Positions 35,599 through 44,175 are shown, counted from the stretch's first letter. The stretch is DNA of 64,000 bases from Chryseobacterium phocaeense (GCF_900169075.1 NZ_LT827014.1:434001-498000), one strand, 5' to 3'. Program-made: numbers and translations. Notes: generated by a model from the letters alone, not told the origin.

Positions 35599-38190
35599 AT
35601 GGCAAAAGCAGCGAAGAAAGAAACCCCGTTAATGACGCAGTACAATACCATCAAGGTAAAATATCCTGATGCGCTTTTGTTATTCAGAGTAGGAGACTTT
35701 TATGAAACTTTTGGGCAGGATGCCATTAAGACTTCCCAGATCCTGGGTATTGTTCTTACCAAAAGAGCCAATGGAGAAGGGCATATAGAGCTGGCAGGAT
35801 TTCCTCATCATTCGGTGGATTCTTATTTGCCGAAACTGGTACGCGCAGGAATGAGGGTTGCGATCTGCGATCAGCTGGAAGATCCGAAAATGGTGAAAGG
35901 GATCGTAAAAAGAGGAGTTACCGAACTGGTGACTCCCGGGGTTACATTCAATGACCAGGTTTTGAATTCAAAAAAGAACAACTTCCTTCTTTCGCTCCAT
36001 AAAGATAAAGAAAAGTACGGAATCGCCATGGTAGACGTGTCTACCGGTGAATTTCTGGTCAGTGAAGGAAATCTGGAAAAGATCCTGCATATCATTACCA
36101 CTTTTGATCCCAGTGAAATTATCTATCAGAGAAGCGTCCAGCTGCCGGACCTGCTGAAAAATAAAAGTGCTTTTAAACTTGAAGATTGGGCTTTTCAATA
36201 CAATTTTGCCTACGAAAAACTGACTTCCCATTTTAAAACGAATTCGTTAAAAGGTTTTGGAGTTGAAAATCTTCCTTTGGCCATTACGGCAGCAGGATCT
36301 ATTTTCGCTTATCTGGTGGAAGATACCCACCACAACCTTCTGGCCCATATTACGAAACTTCAGATCATTCCACAGGAAGAATATCTGATGATGGATAATT
36401 TCACCCTGAGAAATCTTGAAATTGTGTATCCAAGCAACCCACAGGGGAAATCACTGCTGGATATTATCGATAAGACCTCTACTCCGATGGGGGGAAGACT
36501 GTTGAGAAGAAGGATTATTCTTCCGCTGAAATCAGTGGACGAAATCATGAGAAGACTTTCCCTGATTGATTTCCTGAATGAAAATGACCAGCTGAAATAC
36601 GAAATCTGCCAGCTTTTGAAATCTATTTCGGACTTAGATCGTCTGATGGGGAAACTTGCTGCAGAAAAAATATCTCCGAAAGAACTGGGGTATCTGCGTC
36701 AGAGTCTTATTAATATTCACCAGATCAAAGCATTACTCCATCCGCATGCTGATGTAATGGCCTGGCTGGAACCTTTATTTGATATGGAAGAGTTGACCAA
36801 GTTTTTACAGAATCATCTCAATGAGGAGCTTCCGGTGAATATCTCCAAAGGAAATATCATCAAATCAGAAATATCTGAAGAGCTGGACAGGCTGAGAAAT
36901 CTCCAGAGCAAAGGGCGTGGTTTCCTGGATGAAATGTGCCAGCGGGAAATAGAAAGAACAGGAATTTCAAGCCTTAAAATTGATTTTAATAATGTATTCG
37001 GGTACTATATAGAAGTAAGGAATACCCATAAAGATAAGGTTCCGGGAGACTGGCTGAGAAAACAGACCTTGGTGAACGCAGAACGCTATATTACTGAAGA
37101 ACTGAAGGAATATGAAAGCCAGATTTTAGGTGCCGAAGAGAAGATCAGTGTCCTGGAAAATGAGCTGTACAGAAATGTATGTGCCGAAACAATGGTGTAT
37201 ATGGACCAGATCCAGGGAAATTCCAATATCATTGCACAGCTTGATGTGGCAGCCGGACTTTCCGAATTGGCCGTTTCCGAAAGTTATACAAAGCCTGTCC
37301 TTAATCAGGGATATGGCATAGACCTTAAAGAAGCGAGACACCCAATTATTGAGAATGCACTTCCTTTAGGTGAAAAATACATTCCGAACGATATATTTTT
37401 AGATAAAGATTCCCAGCAGATTATTATGGTTACAGGACCGAACATGGCCGGTAAATCGGCTATCCTGCGTCAGACTGCTATTGTCTGCCTTCTGGCGCAG
37501 ATCGGAAGTTTTGTTCCTGCAAAACATGCTGAAATCGGGGTTCTGGATAAAATCTTTACCAGGGTAGGAGCTACGGACAATATCTCTGCCGGAGAATCTA
37601 CATTTATGGTGGAAATGAATGAAGCCGCCAATATCCTGAACAATATTTCTGAACGAAGCCTTATTCTTCTGGATGAAATAGGTCGCGGAACATCCACCTA
37701 TGACGGGGTTTCCATCGCATGGGCCATTGCAGAATACCTGCATCAGCACCCGACACAGGCTAAAACACTTTTTGCAACACATTATCACGAGCTGAATGAA
37801 ATGACCGTGAACTTTGAAAGGGTGAAAAACTTCCATGTTTCCATCCAGGAAAATAAAGGAAATATTATCTTCTTAAGAAAGCTTGTTCCCGGAGGAAGCG
37901 AGCACAGCTTCGGGATTCACGTGGCTAAGCTCGCAGGAATGCCTTCAAAAGTAGTTAACCGGGCCAATGAGATCCTGAAAACCCTTGAAGCCAGCCGTAC
38001 ACAAACGACCAGTACTGCAGAAAGCATCAAAAGGGTGACGGAAGAGAATATGCAGCTCTCTTTTTTCCAGCTGGACGATCCCGTTCTGGAAAATATCCGC
38101 GAAGAGCTTACGAAAATAGATATCAATACATTAACGCCGATCGAGGCACTGATGAAACTGAACTCGATAAAAAAAATGATTGGAGGTTAA
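35599..38190 (+). CDS. mutS: DNA mismatch repair protein MutS
   Basis: It binds mismatches and starts repair with ATP-driven clamp loading. The mismatch-reading motif GDFYE is at residues 32-36 (Phe34 wedges into DNA). The clamp and lever helices span the middle, with Walker A TGPNMAGKS at 612-620 and Walker B LILLDEIGRGTSTYDG near 688. At 863 aa it is a full MutS1. A -7 element TAAATTTG lies at 35575-35582. The stop lies in the loop of a terminator. Confidence 0.96.
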   Translation: MAKAAKKETPLMTQYNTIKVKYPDALLLFRVGDFYETFGQDAIKTSQILGIVLTKRANGEGHIELAGFPHHSVDSYLPKLVRAGMRVAICDQLEDPKMVKGIVKRGVTELVTPGVTFNDQVLNSKKNNFLLSLHKDKEKYGIAMVDVSTGEFLVSEGNLEKILHIITTFDPSEIIYQRSVQLPDLLKNKSAFKLEDWAFQYNFAYEKLTSHFKTNSLKGFGVENLPLAITAAGSIFAYLVEDTHHNLLAHITKLQIIPQEEYLMMDNFTLRNLEIVYPSNPQGKSLLDIIDKTSTPMGGRLLRRRIILPLKSVDEIMRRLSLIDFLNENDQLKYEICQLLKSISDLDRLMGKLAAEKISPKELGYLRQSLINIHQIKALLHPHADVMAWLEPLFDMEELTKFLQNHLNEELPVNISKGNIIKSEISEELDRLRNLQSKGRGFLDEMCQREIERTGISSLKIDFNNVFGYYIEVRNTHKDKVPGDWLRKQTLVNAERYITEELKEYESQILGAEEKISVLENELYRNVCAETMVYMDQIQGNSNIIAQLDVAAGLSELAVSESYTKPVLNQGYGIDLKEARHPIIENALPLGEKYIPNDIFLDKDSQQIIMVTGPNMAGKSAILRQTAIVCLLAQIGSFVPAKHAEIGVLDKIFTRVGATDNISAGESTFMVEMNEAANILNNISERSLILLDEIGRGTSTYDGVSIAWAIAEYLHQHPTQAKTLFATHYHELNEMTVNFERVKNFHVSIQENKGNIIFLRKLVPGGSEHSFGIHVAKLAGMPSKVVNRANEILKTLEASRTQTTSTAESIKRVTEENMQLSFFQLDDPVLENIREELTKIDINTLTPIEALMKLNSIKKMIGG

Positions 38191-38205
38191 TCCAATCATT
38201 TTTTC
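38173..38205 (+). terminator. Terminator of mutS
   Basis: AATGATTGGA (38175-38184) pairs with TCCAATCATT (38191-38200); the 6-base loop GGTTAA holds the mutS stop codon. T-rich sequence follows. Confidence 0.85.
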
Positions 38206-38224
38206 TTTTAAATCCTGTTATTTT

Positions 38225-38386
38225 TTAGCAGCAGTAGCCGTCTCTGCCTCTTGGTCCTACAATCATAAAATGACTGCTTACTCCCCTGAGTTTGCATAGA
38301 TCTCCGGTGCATGAAGCAGCTCCACCGTTGATTTCTTTCAGCTCCTGCTTAGTGAGCTTTCTGTTTCGAATAGTTGGATTCTTCAT
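38225..38386 (-). CDS. Double-glycine leader, cysteine-containing peptide (53 aa)
   Basis: The start is MKNPTIRNRKLTKQELKEIN, followed by GG at 21-22 and a core of 31 residues. The leader pattern LTKQELKEINGG is the double-glycine type exported with cleavage by C39-peptidase ABC transporters, known for bacteriocin-like peptides in Chryseobacterium. Core cysteines are at 26, 31, 52 and 53, and it ends DGYCC. It is one of a pair with 38409-38573, which shares the leader and the DGYCC end. No exporter or modification enzyme is nearby. Its role (bacteriocin, signal or surface peptide) is unknown. Only the gene call is firm. Confidence 0.75.
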   Translation of the reverse strand: MKNPTIRNRKLTKQELKEINGGAASCTGDLCKLRGVSSHFMIVGPRGRDGYCC

Positions 38387-38408
38387 TGTTTTAGTATAAA
38401 ATTAAACC

Positions 38409-38573
38409 TTAGCAGCAATAGCCATCCTGAACACCGTACACTCCATACAGCTCTTCACCCGTTGCCGGATCAATGCAGCTTACTACTCTAGGGCAAACCG
38501 GTCTTGCTCCTCCACTGATTTCCTTCAATTCTTTTTTTGAAAGCTTTCTTTTTGAGAAATTTGATTTTTTCAT
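38409..38573 (-). CDS. Double-glycine leader, cysteine-containing peptide (54 aa)
   Basis: The start is MKKSNFSKRKLSKKELKEIS, followed by GG at 21-22 and a core of 32 residues. Core cysteines are at 27, 33, 53 and 54, and it ends DGYCC. Leader and C-terminal end match the downstream paralogue (22 bases away), while the middle of the core differs, including PATGEELYGVYG. Both are probably transcribed together on the minus strand. They are shorter than 60 residues and easy to miss. Divergent from a thioredoxin-fold gene 149 bases away, which might handle disulfides; this link is inference only. Confidence 0.75.
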   Translation of the reverse strand: MKKSNFSKRKLSKKELKEISGGARPVCPRVVSCIDPATGEELYGVYGVQDGYCC

Positions 38574-38722
38574 AATATTTTAATTTGATTGTCATGCTAA
38601 TTTACATTTTATTTCATATAATTCAAGTGAATGTGAAAAAATAATTGAATGATTTTAAAGCTCTTAACAAAGTTTAACATATTGATATTCATAGAAAACC
38701 GGAGCATTTACTAATTTTAAGC

Positions 38723-39211
38723 ATGAAGAATTTATTAAGTATACTGACTCTTTTCATAAGCTTTGCGGTATGTAGTGCACAACAGGCAGAAGTACCTTCC
38801 ATGAAATATGAAGATCTTGAGAAAAGGCTGGAAAAAGAAAATGATAAGCTGCTGGTGGTCAACTTCTGGTCAACCACCTGTGCGCCTTGCGTAAAAGAAC
38901 TGCCCCACTTTATGGAAGTCAATGATCAGCATAAAAGTAACCCAAAATTTAAAATGCTTCTGGTTTCGCTGGACAGGCTGGTGGACAAGGAAAGGGTAAT
39001 AAAGTTCATCAAAAATAAAAATATCGGGGCAGAAGTGATCCTGCTGGATGATATCAAAAGGATGAATACCTGGATCCCGAGGTTTGAGAAAAACTGGGAT
39101 GGAAATATTCCGATCACCATTTTCTATAAAAATGGCGAAAAAATACATTTCAACGACGGCGAAATGAGTAAGGAAGACCTGGAAAAGACAATCAATGAAA
39201 ATTTAAAATAA
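38723..39211 (+). CDS. TlpA-like periplasmic thioredoxin-fold protein, 162 aa
   Basis: A signal peptide (MKNLLSILTLFISFAVCSAQ) is followed by a thioredoxin fold with FWSTTCAPCVKEL; the CxxC is Cys53-Cys56 (CAPC). It likely reduces or exchanges disulfides in the periplasm, as TlpA/ResA proteins do. The following gene starts five bases after its stop and is another thioredoxin-fold protein, so the two form a redox pair. It is divergent from the cysteine-peptide genes. Confidence 0.85.
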   Translation: MKNLLSILTLFISFAVCSAQQAEVPSMKYEDLEKRLEKENDKLLVVNFWSTTCAPCVKELPHFMEVNDQHKSNPKFKMLLVSLDRLVDKERVIKFIKNKNIGAEVILLDDIKRMNTWIPRFEKNWDGNIPITIFYKNGEKIHFNDGEMSKEDLEKTINENLK

Positions 39212-39216
39212 ATAAT

Positions 39217-39873
39217 ATGAAAAATCTGAAAATTTTAATAGCAGTATGTATTGCCGGTCTTGGATTGCTGAGCTTTACAGCAGCAGATCATGAGAGGAAT
39301 GGCTCTTCCCGGATTGAAAATCCTACCGCAAAAGGATATGAAGTAGGCGATGAGGCTGCAGACTTTAAACTGAAAAATATCGACGGTAAAATGGTTTCTT
39401 TAAGTGATTATAAAAGTGCCAAAGGATTTATCGTCGTTTTCACCTGTAACCATTGTCCTTACGCCAAAAAATATGAAGACAGGATTGTAGAGCTCGATAA
39501 AAAGTTCAAAAATCAGGGGTATCCGGTGATTGCCGTGAATCCCAATGATCCAAACGTACAGCCGGAGGACGGCTACAAGCAGATGATAGAAAGAGCAAAA
39601 CAGAAAGGCTTCACCTTCCCTTATCTGGTAGATGAAGGACAAAAAATCTATCCGCTTTACGGAGCTACTAAAACACCACACGTTTTTGTCCTGCAAAAAG
39701 AAAACGGGAAGAATATCGTAAAATATATCGGCGCTATCGATAATAATTACGAAAACCCGAATGATGTCTCCGAATATTATGTTCAGGATGCTGTCAATGC
39801 CCTCATTAAAGGAGAACCTGTAAAAATGACCAAGACGGTAGCCATTGGATGCACCATAAAGGTAAAGAAATAA
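39217..39873 (+). CDS. Peroxiredoxin/thioredoxin-fold secreted protein, 218 aa
   Basis: A signal peptide (MKNLKILIAVCIAGLGLLSF) is followed by a Redoxin/AhpC-TSA-like domain: VGDEAADFKLKNIDGKMVSL, then FTCNHCPYAKKYEDR with Cys77-Cys80 (CNHC), and GATKTPHVFVLQ with the cis-proline. It may act as a periplasmic thiol reductase or peroxidase. It is co-transcribed with the TlpA-like gene (5-base gap), and a terminator follows. Confidence 0.85.
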   Translation: MKNLKILIAVCIAGLGLLSFTAADHERNGSSRIENPTAKGYEVGDEAADFKLKNIDGKMVSLSDYKSAKGFIVVFTCNHCPYAKKYEDRIVELDKKFKNQGYPVIAVNPNDPNVQPEDGYKQMIERAKQKGFTFPYLVDEGQKIYPLYGATKTPHVFVLQKENGKNIVKYIGAIDNNYENPNDVSEYYVQDAVNALIKGEPVKMTKTVAIGCTIKVKK

Positions 39874-39895
39874 TATCTTTGCTTTATCGTTTATA

Positions 39896-39927
39896 AAAAA
39901 ATCGGTGTTCCTGGAATACCGATTTTT
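39896..39927 (+). terminator. Terminator after the thioredoxin-fold pair
   Basis: AAAATCGGT pairs with ACCGATTTT (imperfect continuation GTTCC/GGAAT), and TTTTTTAT follows. Confidence 0.7.
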
Positions 39928-39956
39928 TATGACCAAAATTGAATGATAATGTATAA

Positions 39957-40034
39957 GTTCAATAGGAGCGGGCTTTAGCCCGCTTACGCTTAATTGTAAT
40001 TTAAAACCAGCCATAAAAAGGCTTTAGCCAAAAC
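39957..40034. repeat. GGGCTTTAGCCC palindrome with a second GGCTTTAGCCAAAAC copy
   Basis: AGCGGGC-TTTA-GCCCGCT (39967-39984) is a perfect palindrome. GGCTTTAGCCAAAAC (40020-40034) repeats the sequence at 4619-4633 exactly. They lie between the thioredoxin-fold gene and the DUF2809-like gene. Confidence 0.7.
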
Positions 40035-40045
40035 CTAAACACAGC

Positions 40046-40444
40046 ATGAAATTTAAATTCAGTCTTACCTATCTCCTTCTCACCATCTTTATTTTTCTGA
40101 TTGAAGTTCTGATCGCTACAAAACTGGAACATCTCTTCTTTGTTCGGGCTTATCTTGGGGATGTTATTGTTGTGATGCTCCTCTATACTTTTGTCAAAAC
40201 TTTTGTAAGAATAAATGATGAAAAACTGATTCTGGGAATTCTGATTTTTTCCTGTATCGTGGAATTTGCCCAATACTTTACGGTAGCAGAAAAACTAGGC
40301 CTCCGTCCTGGAAGCCTGATGTATATTGTGATTGGAAACTCTTTCTCGTGGATAGATATTCTGTGTTATGCCGCAGGATGCCTGTTGCTTTTCCTCTGGG
40401 TGAAGTTAAATACCGGAAAAAGCAAACAGTCTATTCCAGACTGA
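40046..40444 (+). CDS. DUF2809-like membrane protein, 132 aa
   Basis: Four hydrophobic segments run through FSLTYLLLTIFIFLIEVLIA, VIVVMLLYTFVKTFV, LILGILIFSCIVEFAQYF and WIDILCYAAGCLLLFLWV. The EFAQYF motif with Asp/Glu in a helix resembles the DUF2809 family. It ends 14 bases inside the convergent TonB-C gene, so the two ends overlap. Function is unknown. Confidence 0.75.
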   Translation: MKFKFSLTYLLLTIFIFLIEVLIATKLEHLFFVRAYLGDVIVVMLLYTFVKTFVRINDEKLILGILIFSCIVEFAQYFTVAEKLGLRPGSLMYIVIGNSFSWIDILCYAAGCLLLFLWVKLNTGKSKQSIPD

Positions 40445-40844
40445 ACACCAAGGGCTGTCTCATGAAATTCCGGACTTTTTTACCATCCTGTTCAGCAGGA
40501 ATCCACTTTGTTTTAATCATTTTCAGTGCCCGCAGAAATTCATCTTTCACCAGTTTATGCTTATAGGACTCAATCTTAATATCCACCATATTTCCGTCTG
40601 TGTCCACCAGAAACGTAGCTACTGCTTCGGCACTCATGATCTCGGCTTTTACCAATGGTGAGGTTCTGAAATTTCTTAAGATCTCTGCAACAAATGCTTT
40701 ATGGCCGCCGGGAAATTCAGCGGCTTTTGTGAAGGTAGTTTCAGCGACAGGAGCAGGTTTTGGCCCGGCCACTACAGTAGAATCCTTCTGAGCTGCAATA
40801 AAAACAGCCTGGAATATCAGAATAAAGAACAGATACTTTTTCAT
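40431..40844 (-). CDS. Stand-alone TonB C-terminal-domain protein, 137 aa
   Basis: A signal peptide (MKKYLFFILIFQAVFIAAQ) is followed directly by a TonB_C-type domain: FPGGHKAFVAEILRNFRT, then AVATFLVDTDGNMVDIKIE and KTKWIPAEQDGKKVRNFMRQPLVF. No membrane anchor or Pro-rich linker precedes it, so it cannot span the periplasm alone as true TonB does. Two similar proteins occur at 42557-42973 and 52518-53087. A periplasmic role is likely. Confidence 0.82.
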   Translation of the reverse strand: MKKYLFFILIFQAVFIAAQKDSTVVAGPKPAPVAETTFTKAAEFPGGHKAFVAEILRNFRTSPLVKAEIMSAEAVATFLVDTDGNMVDIKIESYKHKLVKDEFLRALKMIKTKWIPAEQDGKKVRNFMRQPLVFSLE

Positions 40845-40966
40845 ACTTAATTTAAATAGAGATTCTTATAAAACCCACAAGTCAGAATCTTAAAAAAGGG
40901 AGATTATTTAAGCTGTCAATCCGTTTTATGATAGCTGTAAAAAATATTCAGCCCAATAGCAACTCA

Positions 40967-40995
40967 CAGCTTCCCTCTTCCAACTTCCTGTCTCT
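40967..40995. repeat. Half copy of the GGAAGCTGGAAG repeat, opposite orientation
   Basis: CAGCTTCCCTCTTCC and AACTTCCTGTCTC resemble the reverse complement of 34775-34805. Confidence 0.45.
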
Positions 40996-41000
40996 TAAAC

Positions 41001-41921
41001 CTATCTTCCGAAACTGTCATATTTATCTTCCGCATATTTAATAAAGCGGTTCAGCAAAGCTACATTGTCTTTTTCCATAGGAGAAAGTTCCTTGTCCACG
41101 TTATTGGAAACAGGGATATACCAGTCCGTCTGCTCAAAGAAATACCGGTAAGTTTCCTTTTTGAAGGAATATCCATGTCTCGCAAAAACAGAATTCTTAA
41201 TGATTTCAAGGTCTAATTTCCTTAAATTTTTGAGTTCTTTTTCTGTAAGCTTCTGTTTGGAGGCATTCAGCTCAAAAATAGCTTCGGAAGCCACTCTGTT
41301 TTTAGAGGTCGTGTAGCTTTCCGTTTTTCCGGTTTCCTCATCAGTATATTTCTCTACAAAATCTTTCGGATTTGACCAGTCTACCAGATCGGAATTTTTA
41401 TCCAGCATAAAGTTCGGATTGTATACGAATTCCTTTTTTGATAGTTTAATCGTTTTTAAAGGTGATTTTACGGCAGTTTTGTTAAAGGCATTCCATTTTC
41501 CGGTGATGCTGTCACCTTCTAATTGTACTTCAAATCTGCCGTCCGTTTTATCATTTCCCGGCTCATCCAGCACAAAAGACTTGGTACTCTCATTGAAAAC
41601 CCCTCTGAACGGGCGCTGGTTTCCATTCACAATGCTCTGCCCGTAGACGCTGTCTTTCGTGATCCTGTTGATTTTTAAAGAGATTCTTTTCTTAATACTT
41701 GCATCATACTCAGAGCCGTCGGTTTCGTCCACCATTTTTTCCATGCCCGCAAAATCTCCGGTGTAAATCCCGTAATATTCTTTATAGATCTCTGGAATGA
41801 CTACAGAATCTTTTTTAGCGATTACAGAGTCTTTTCCTGTTTCATTGATCTTTCCTTCCTTTTTGCAGCTTAAAAGAGAAACTGCCAGTAAAGAGACCAG
41901 GGTGTAATTTAAAATTTTCAT
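41001..41921 (-). CDS. YARHG-domain lipoprotein, 306 aa
   Basis: A lipobox (VSLLSCKK, Cys19) makes it a lipoprotein. The C-terminal 70 residues form a YARHG domain: FARHGYSFKKETYRYFFEQ then DWYIPVSN. YARHG domains are extracellular and poorly understood. The N-terminal part (YYGIYTGDFAGM, FRGVFNESTKSF) looks strand-rich. The last gene of a four-gene overlapping minus-strand unit; its start overlaps the upstream stop by four bases. Confidence 0.85.
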   Translation of the reverse strand: MKILNYTLVSLLAVSLLSCKKEGKINETGKDSVIAKKDSVVIPEIYKEYYGIYTGDFAGMEKMVDETDGSEYDASIKKRISLKINRITKDSVYGQSIVNGNQRPFRGVFNESTKSFVLDEPGNDKTDGRFEVQLEGDSITGKWNAFNKTAVKSPLKTIKLSKKEFVYNPNFMLDKNSDLVDWSNPKDFVEKYTDEETGKTESYTTSKNRVASEAIFELNASKQKLTEKELKNLRKLDLEIIKNSVFARHGYSFKKETYRYFFEQTDWYIPVSNNVDKELSPMEKDNVALLNRFIKYAEDKYDSFGR

Positions 41922-42556
41922 ATCTGTTTTTTTGTGATTAAATATTCAATTAAAAGGATATTCGGGATCCAGCCGAGCCAGGCGATGATCTGGTAAACAT
42001 CCATTGGATTTGGGTGGAATAAATATACGATAATAACTTTCCAGATCCGCAGGGTAAGTGCAGATAAACTGAGAACAAAGCTCCGCCACATCCATTGTTT
42101 ATGTTCCTTAAACCGTTTTTGACGGGCAGCCTGATAGGCTTTATAGGTCGTAAACCACCAGAGCGTTCCAAGAATAACGAAAGAGATCTTGGAAAAAAAG
42201 CCTCCGTTCGCAAAAAATCCCATATAGATTCCTGATGGCGCTGTGAGAATGAGAATTAGAAAAATATAGATTTTACCCATATTTTTATGAAAGTTTTTAA
42301 TGCCGAAATCCTTCCGGAGGATAGCCAGGAAACCTGATAGCAGGACAAAAATGCTCGTATAGACGTGCGTATAGAAAAAAGAAAGATATTCCGGTCTGTC
42401 CTGGACCTCCGTCTGCTTGATCATCAGAAAACTTACATTCGGATTGAAAGGAATATATTCCAGGGTTATTTTAAGCATTAACCAAAAAAAATATCCGAAC
42501 CCAATGATCAAAAGGGTTTTTAATAAAAGGGGAATATGTTTTTTGGTGGTGAGCAT
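41918..42556 (-). CDS. DUF2306-family membrane protein, 212 aa
   Basis: Six hydrophobic segments are visible, with short polar loops (FKEHKQWMWRSFVLSLSAL resembles the DUF2306 core with a conserved HKQWM). No function is known for the family. It starts immediately after the TonB-C gene's stop (0-base gap) and overlaps the YARHG gene by four bases, so it is part of the coupled unit. Confidence 0.82.
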   Translation of the reverse strand: MLTTKKHIPLLLKTLLIIGFGYFFWLMLKITLEYIPFNPNVSFLMIKQTEVQDRPEYLSFFYTHVYTSIFVLLSGFLAILRKDFGIKNFHKNMGKIYIFLILILTAPSGIYMGFFANGGFFSKISFVILGTLWWFTTYKAYQAARQKRFKEHKQWMWRSFVLSLSALTLRIWKVIIVYLFHPNPMDVYQIIAWLGWIPNILLIEYLITKKQI

Positions 42557-42973
42557 TTATTGAAGGCTTATGGTCATCGGGATTTGGTACTCTGTCTCAA
42601 TGGGTTGTCCGTCGCGGGTTGCCGGTTTCCATTTTGTTCTGATGGCTTTAATAACCCGGGTCATTTCTTTATTCATGGAAGGATTATCTCCGGTTGTCGA
42701 AATTGAACTCATACTTCCATCCGGGAGAATCAAAAGTTTGGTGACAGATTTGAATGTGCCTGAACCCTTAATTATGGATGGATCAAATGTACTACTGATA
42801 TGACTTCTCAAGGCAGCCATTCCCCCGGGAAATTCAACGGGAGTCTCTTTTACACTAAGTTTCTGAATACCTGGTGCAGGATCTTTCTGCTGTGATTCTT
42901 CTTTTTGTATGCTTTGCGAAAAAACCAACTGGGTTCCTAAAAGCAAAAGGATTACTGAAATTTTTTTCATCAT
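42557..42973 (-). CDS. Stand-alone TonB C-terminal-domain-like protein, 138 aa
   Basis: A signal peptide (MKKISVILLLLGTQLVFSQ) is followed by a domain close to that of the protein at 40431-40844: EFPGGMAALRSHISSTFDP, then LLILPDGSMSSISTTGD and KWKPATRDGQPIETEYQIP. It has no membrane anchor. It overlaps the upstream flavoprotein by four bases (ATGA) and joins the DUF2306 gene without a gap, so it is cotranslated with both. Confidence 0.78.
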   Translation of the reverse strand: MMKKISVILLLLGTQLVFSQSIQKEESQQKDPAPGIQKLSVKETPVEFPGGMAALRSHISSTFDPSIIKGSGTFKSVTKLLILPDGSMSSISTTGDNPSMNKEMTRVIKAIRTKWKPATRDGQPIETEYQIPMTISLQ

Positions 42974-44175
42974 GATAAGTTATTTAGATATTGTGAAATA
43001 AGCCACGCTTCACTCCAGCATGCCTGAAAATTAAAACCTCCCGTCACCGCATCAATATTAAGCACTTCTCCGGCAATATAAAAATTGGGGAGAAGTTTTG
43101 ACGACATGTTTTTGAAGTTAATTTCCTTTAAATCAATGCCTCCGGCGGTTACAAACTCGTCTTTAAAAGTGGATTTTCCCGTTACCTTCAGTTTCTTTTG
43201 GCAGAGGTTTTCAAGGATCTTCTGCATTTCCTTCCCTGAAATATTGGAAACCTGTTTATTAAGATCCACCTGCGAAACATCCAGTATTTTCTGCCAGAAC
43301 CGGTTAGTAATTTCAAAGATCTTCGACTGTCCGATTGTTTTCTTCGGATTGGACTGCTTAAAATTCAAAAAGCTTTCCTCAGCCTCATCCATCGTTCTTG
43401 AAATAAAATTCACCTCAATTTCAAACTGATATTTTGCTTTTGCCAGACTGATGGCTTCCCAGGCTGAAATCTTCAGAACAGCAGGTCCTGAAAGCCCCCA
43501 GTGCGTGATCAGCAAAGGCCCGCTTTCTTCCGTTTTTAAGGCAGGAATTGAGATTTCCGCATTCTCAAAGCTGGTTCCAGGCATATCCTTTAGCAGCTCA
43601 TCTTTTATATTGAAAGTAAATAGCGACGGAACAAGATCCACAATTTTATGGCCCAGATTTTCAACGATCTTCAGCGATTTAGGAGAACTTCCGGTGGCAT
43701 AGATGATATGATCTGCTTCAAAATCCCCAAGACTGGTTTTTACAACATATTTTTCATCCTTTTTTTCAATGTCTTTAACGGAGCATTTGGTTTTAATTTC
43801 TGCCTTTTTGTTTTGAATCTCGTTCAGAAAAGTATTGATAATAGTTTGTGACGAATTCGTTTCCGGAAATACCCGGTTGTCGTTCTCAATTTTAAGCGGA
43901 ACATGGCGCTGCTCAAACCAATCCATGGTATCTCCCGGCTGAAATTTCGTGAAAACACTTAAAAGTTCCTTATTTCCTCTCGGGTAAAACTGAACCAGTT
44001 CTCTTGGGTCAAAGCAGGCGTGAGTCACATTGCAGCGGCCGCCTCCCGAAATTTTTACTTTCTGAAGGACATCCGAGTTTTGCTCCAGAATTGAGATTCT
44101 GTATTTTTTTTCGTCAAGATTCGATGCGCAGAAAAAGCCCGCAGCACCGCCTCCGATAATGATGATCTGTTTCAT
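42970..44175 (-). CDS. HI0933/YhiN-family FAD-dependent oxidoreductase, 401 aa
   Basis: The FAD Rossmann site IIIGGGAAGFFCASNLDEK is at the N-terminus. GGRCNVTHACFDPRELVQ is the HI0933 hallmark, and IDAVTGGFNFQACWSEAWL is the C-terminal FAD motif. At 401 aa it is normal. The reaction of this family is unknown; it is usually labelled a putative flavoprotein. It is the first gene of the four-gene unit. Confidence 0.89.
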   Translation of the reverse strand: MKQIIIIGGGAAGFFCASNLDEKKYRISILEQNSDVLQKVKISGGGRCNVTHACFDPRELVQFYPRGNKELLSVFTKFQPGDTMDWFEQRHVPLKIENDNRVFPETNSSQTIINTFLNEIQNKKAEIKTKCSVKDIEKKDEKYVVKTSLGDFEADHIIYATGSSPKSLKIVENLGHKIVDLVPSLFTFNIKDELLKDMPGTSFENAEISIPALKTEESGPLLITHWGLSGPAVLKISAWEAISLAKAKYQFEIEVNFISRTMDEAEESFLNFKQSNPKKTIGQSKIFEITNRFWQKILDVSQVDLNKQVSNISGKEMQKILENLCQKKLKVTGKSTFKDEFVTAGGIDLKEINFKNMSSKLLPNFYIAGEVLNIDAVTGGFNFQACWSEAWLISQYLNNLS

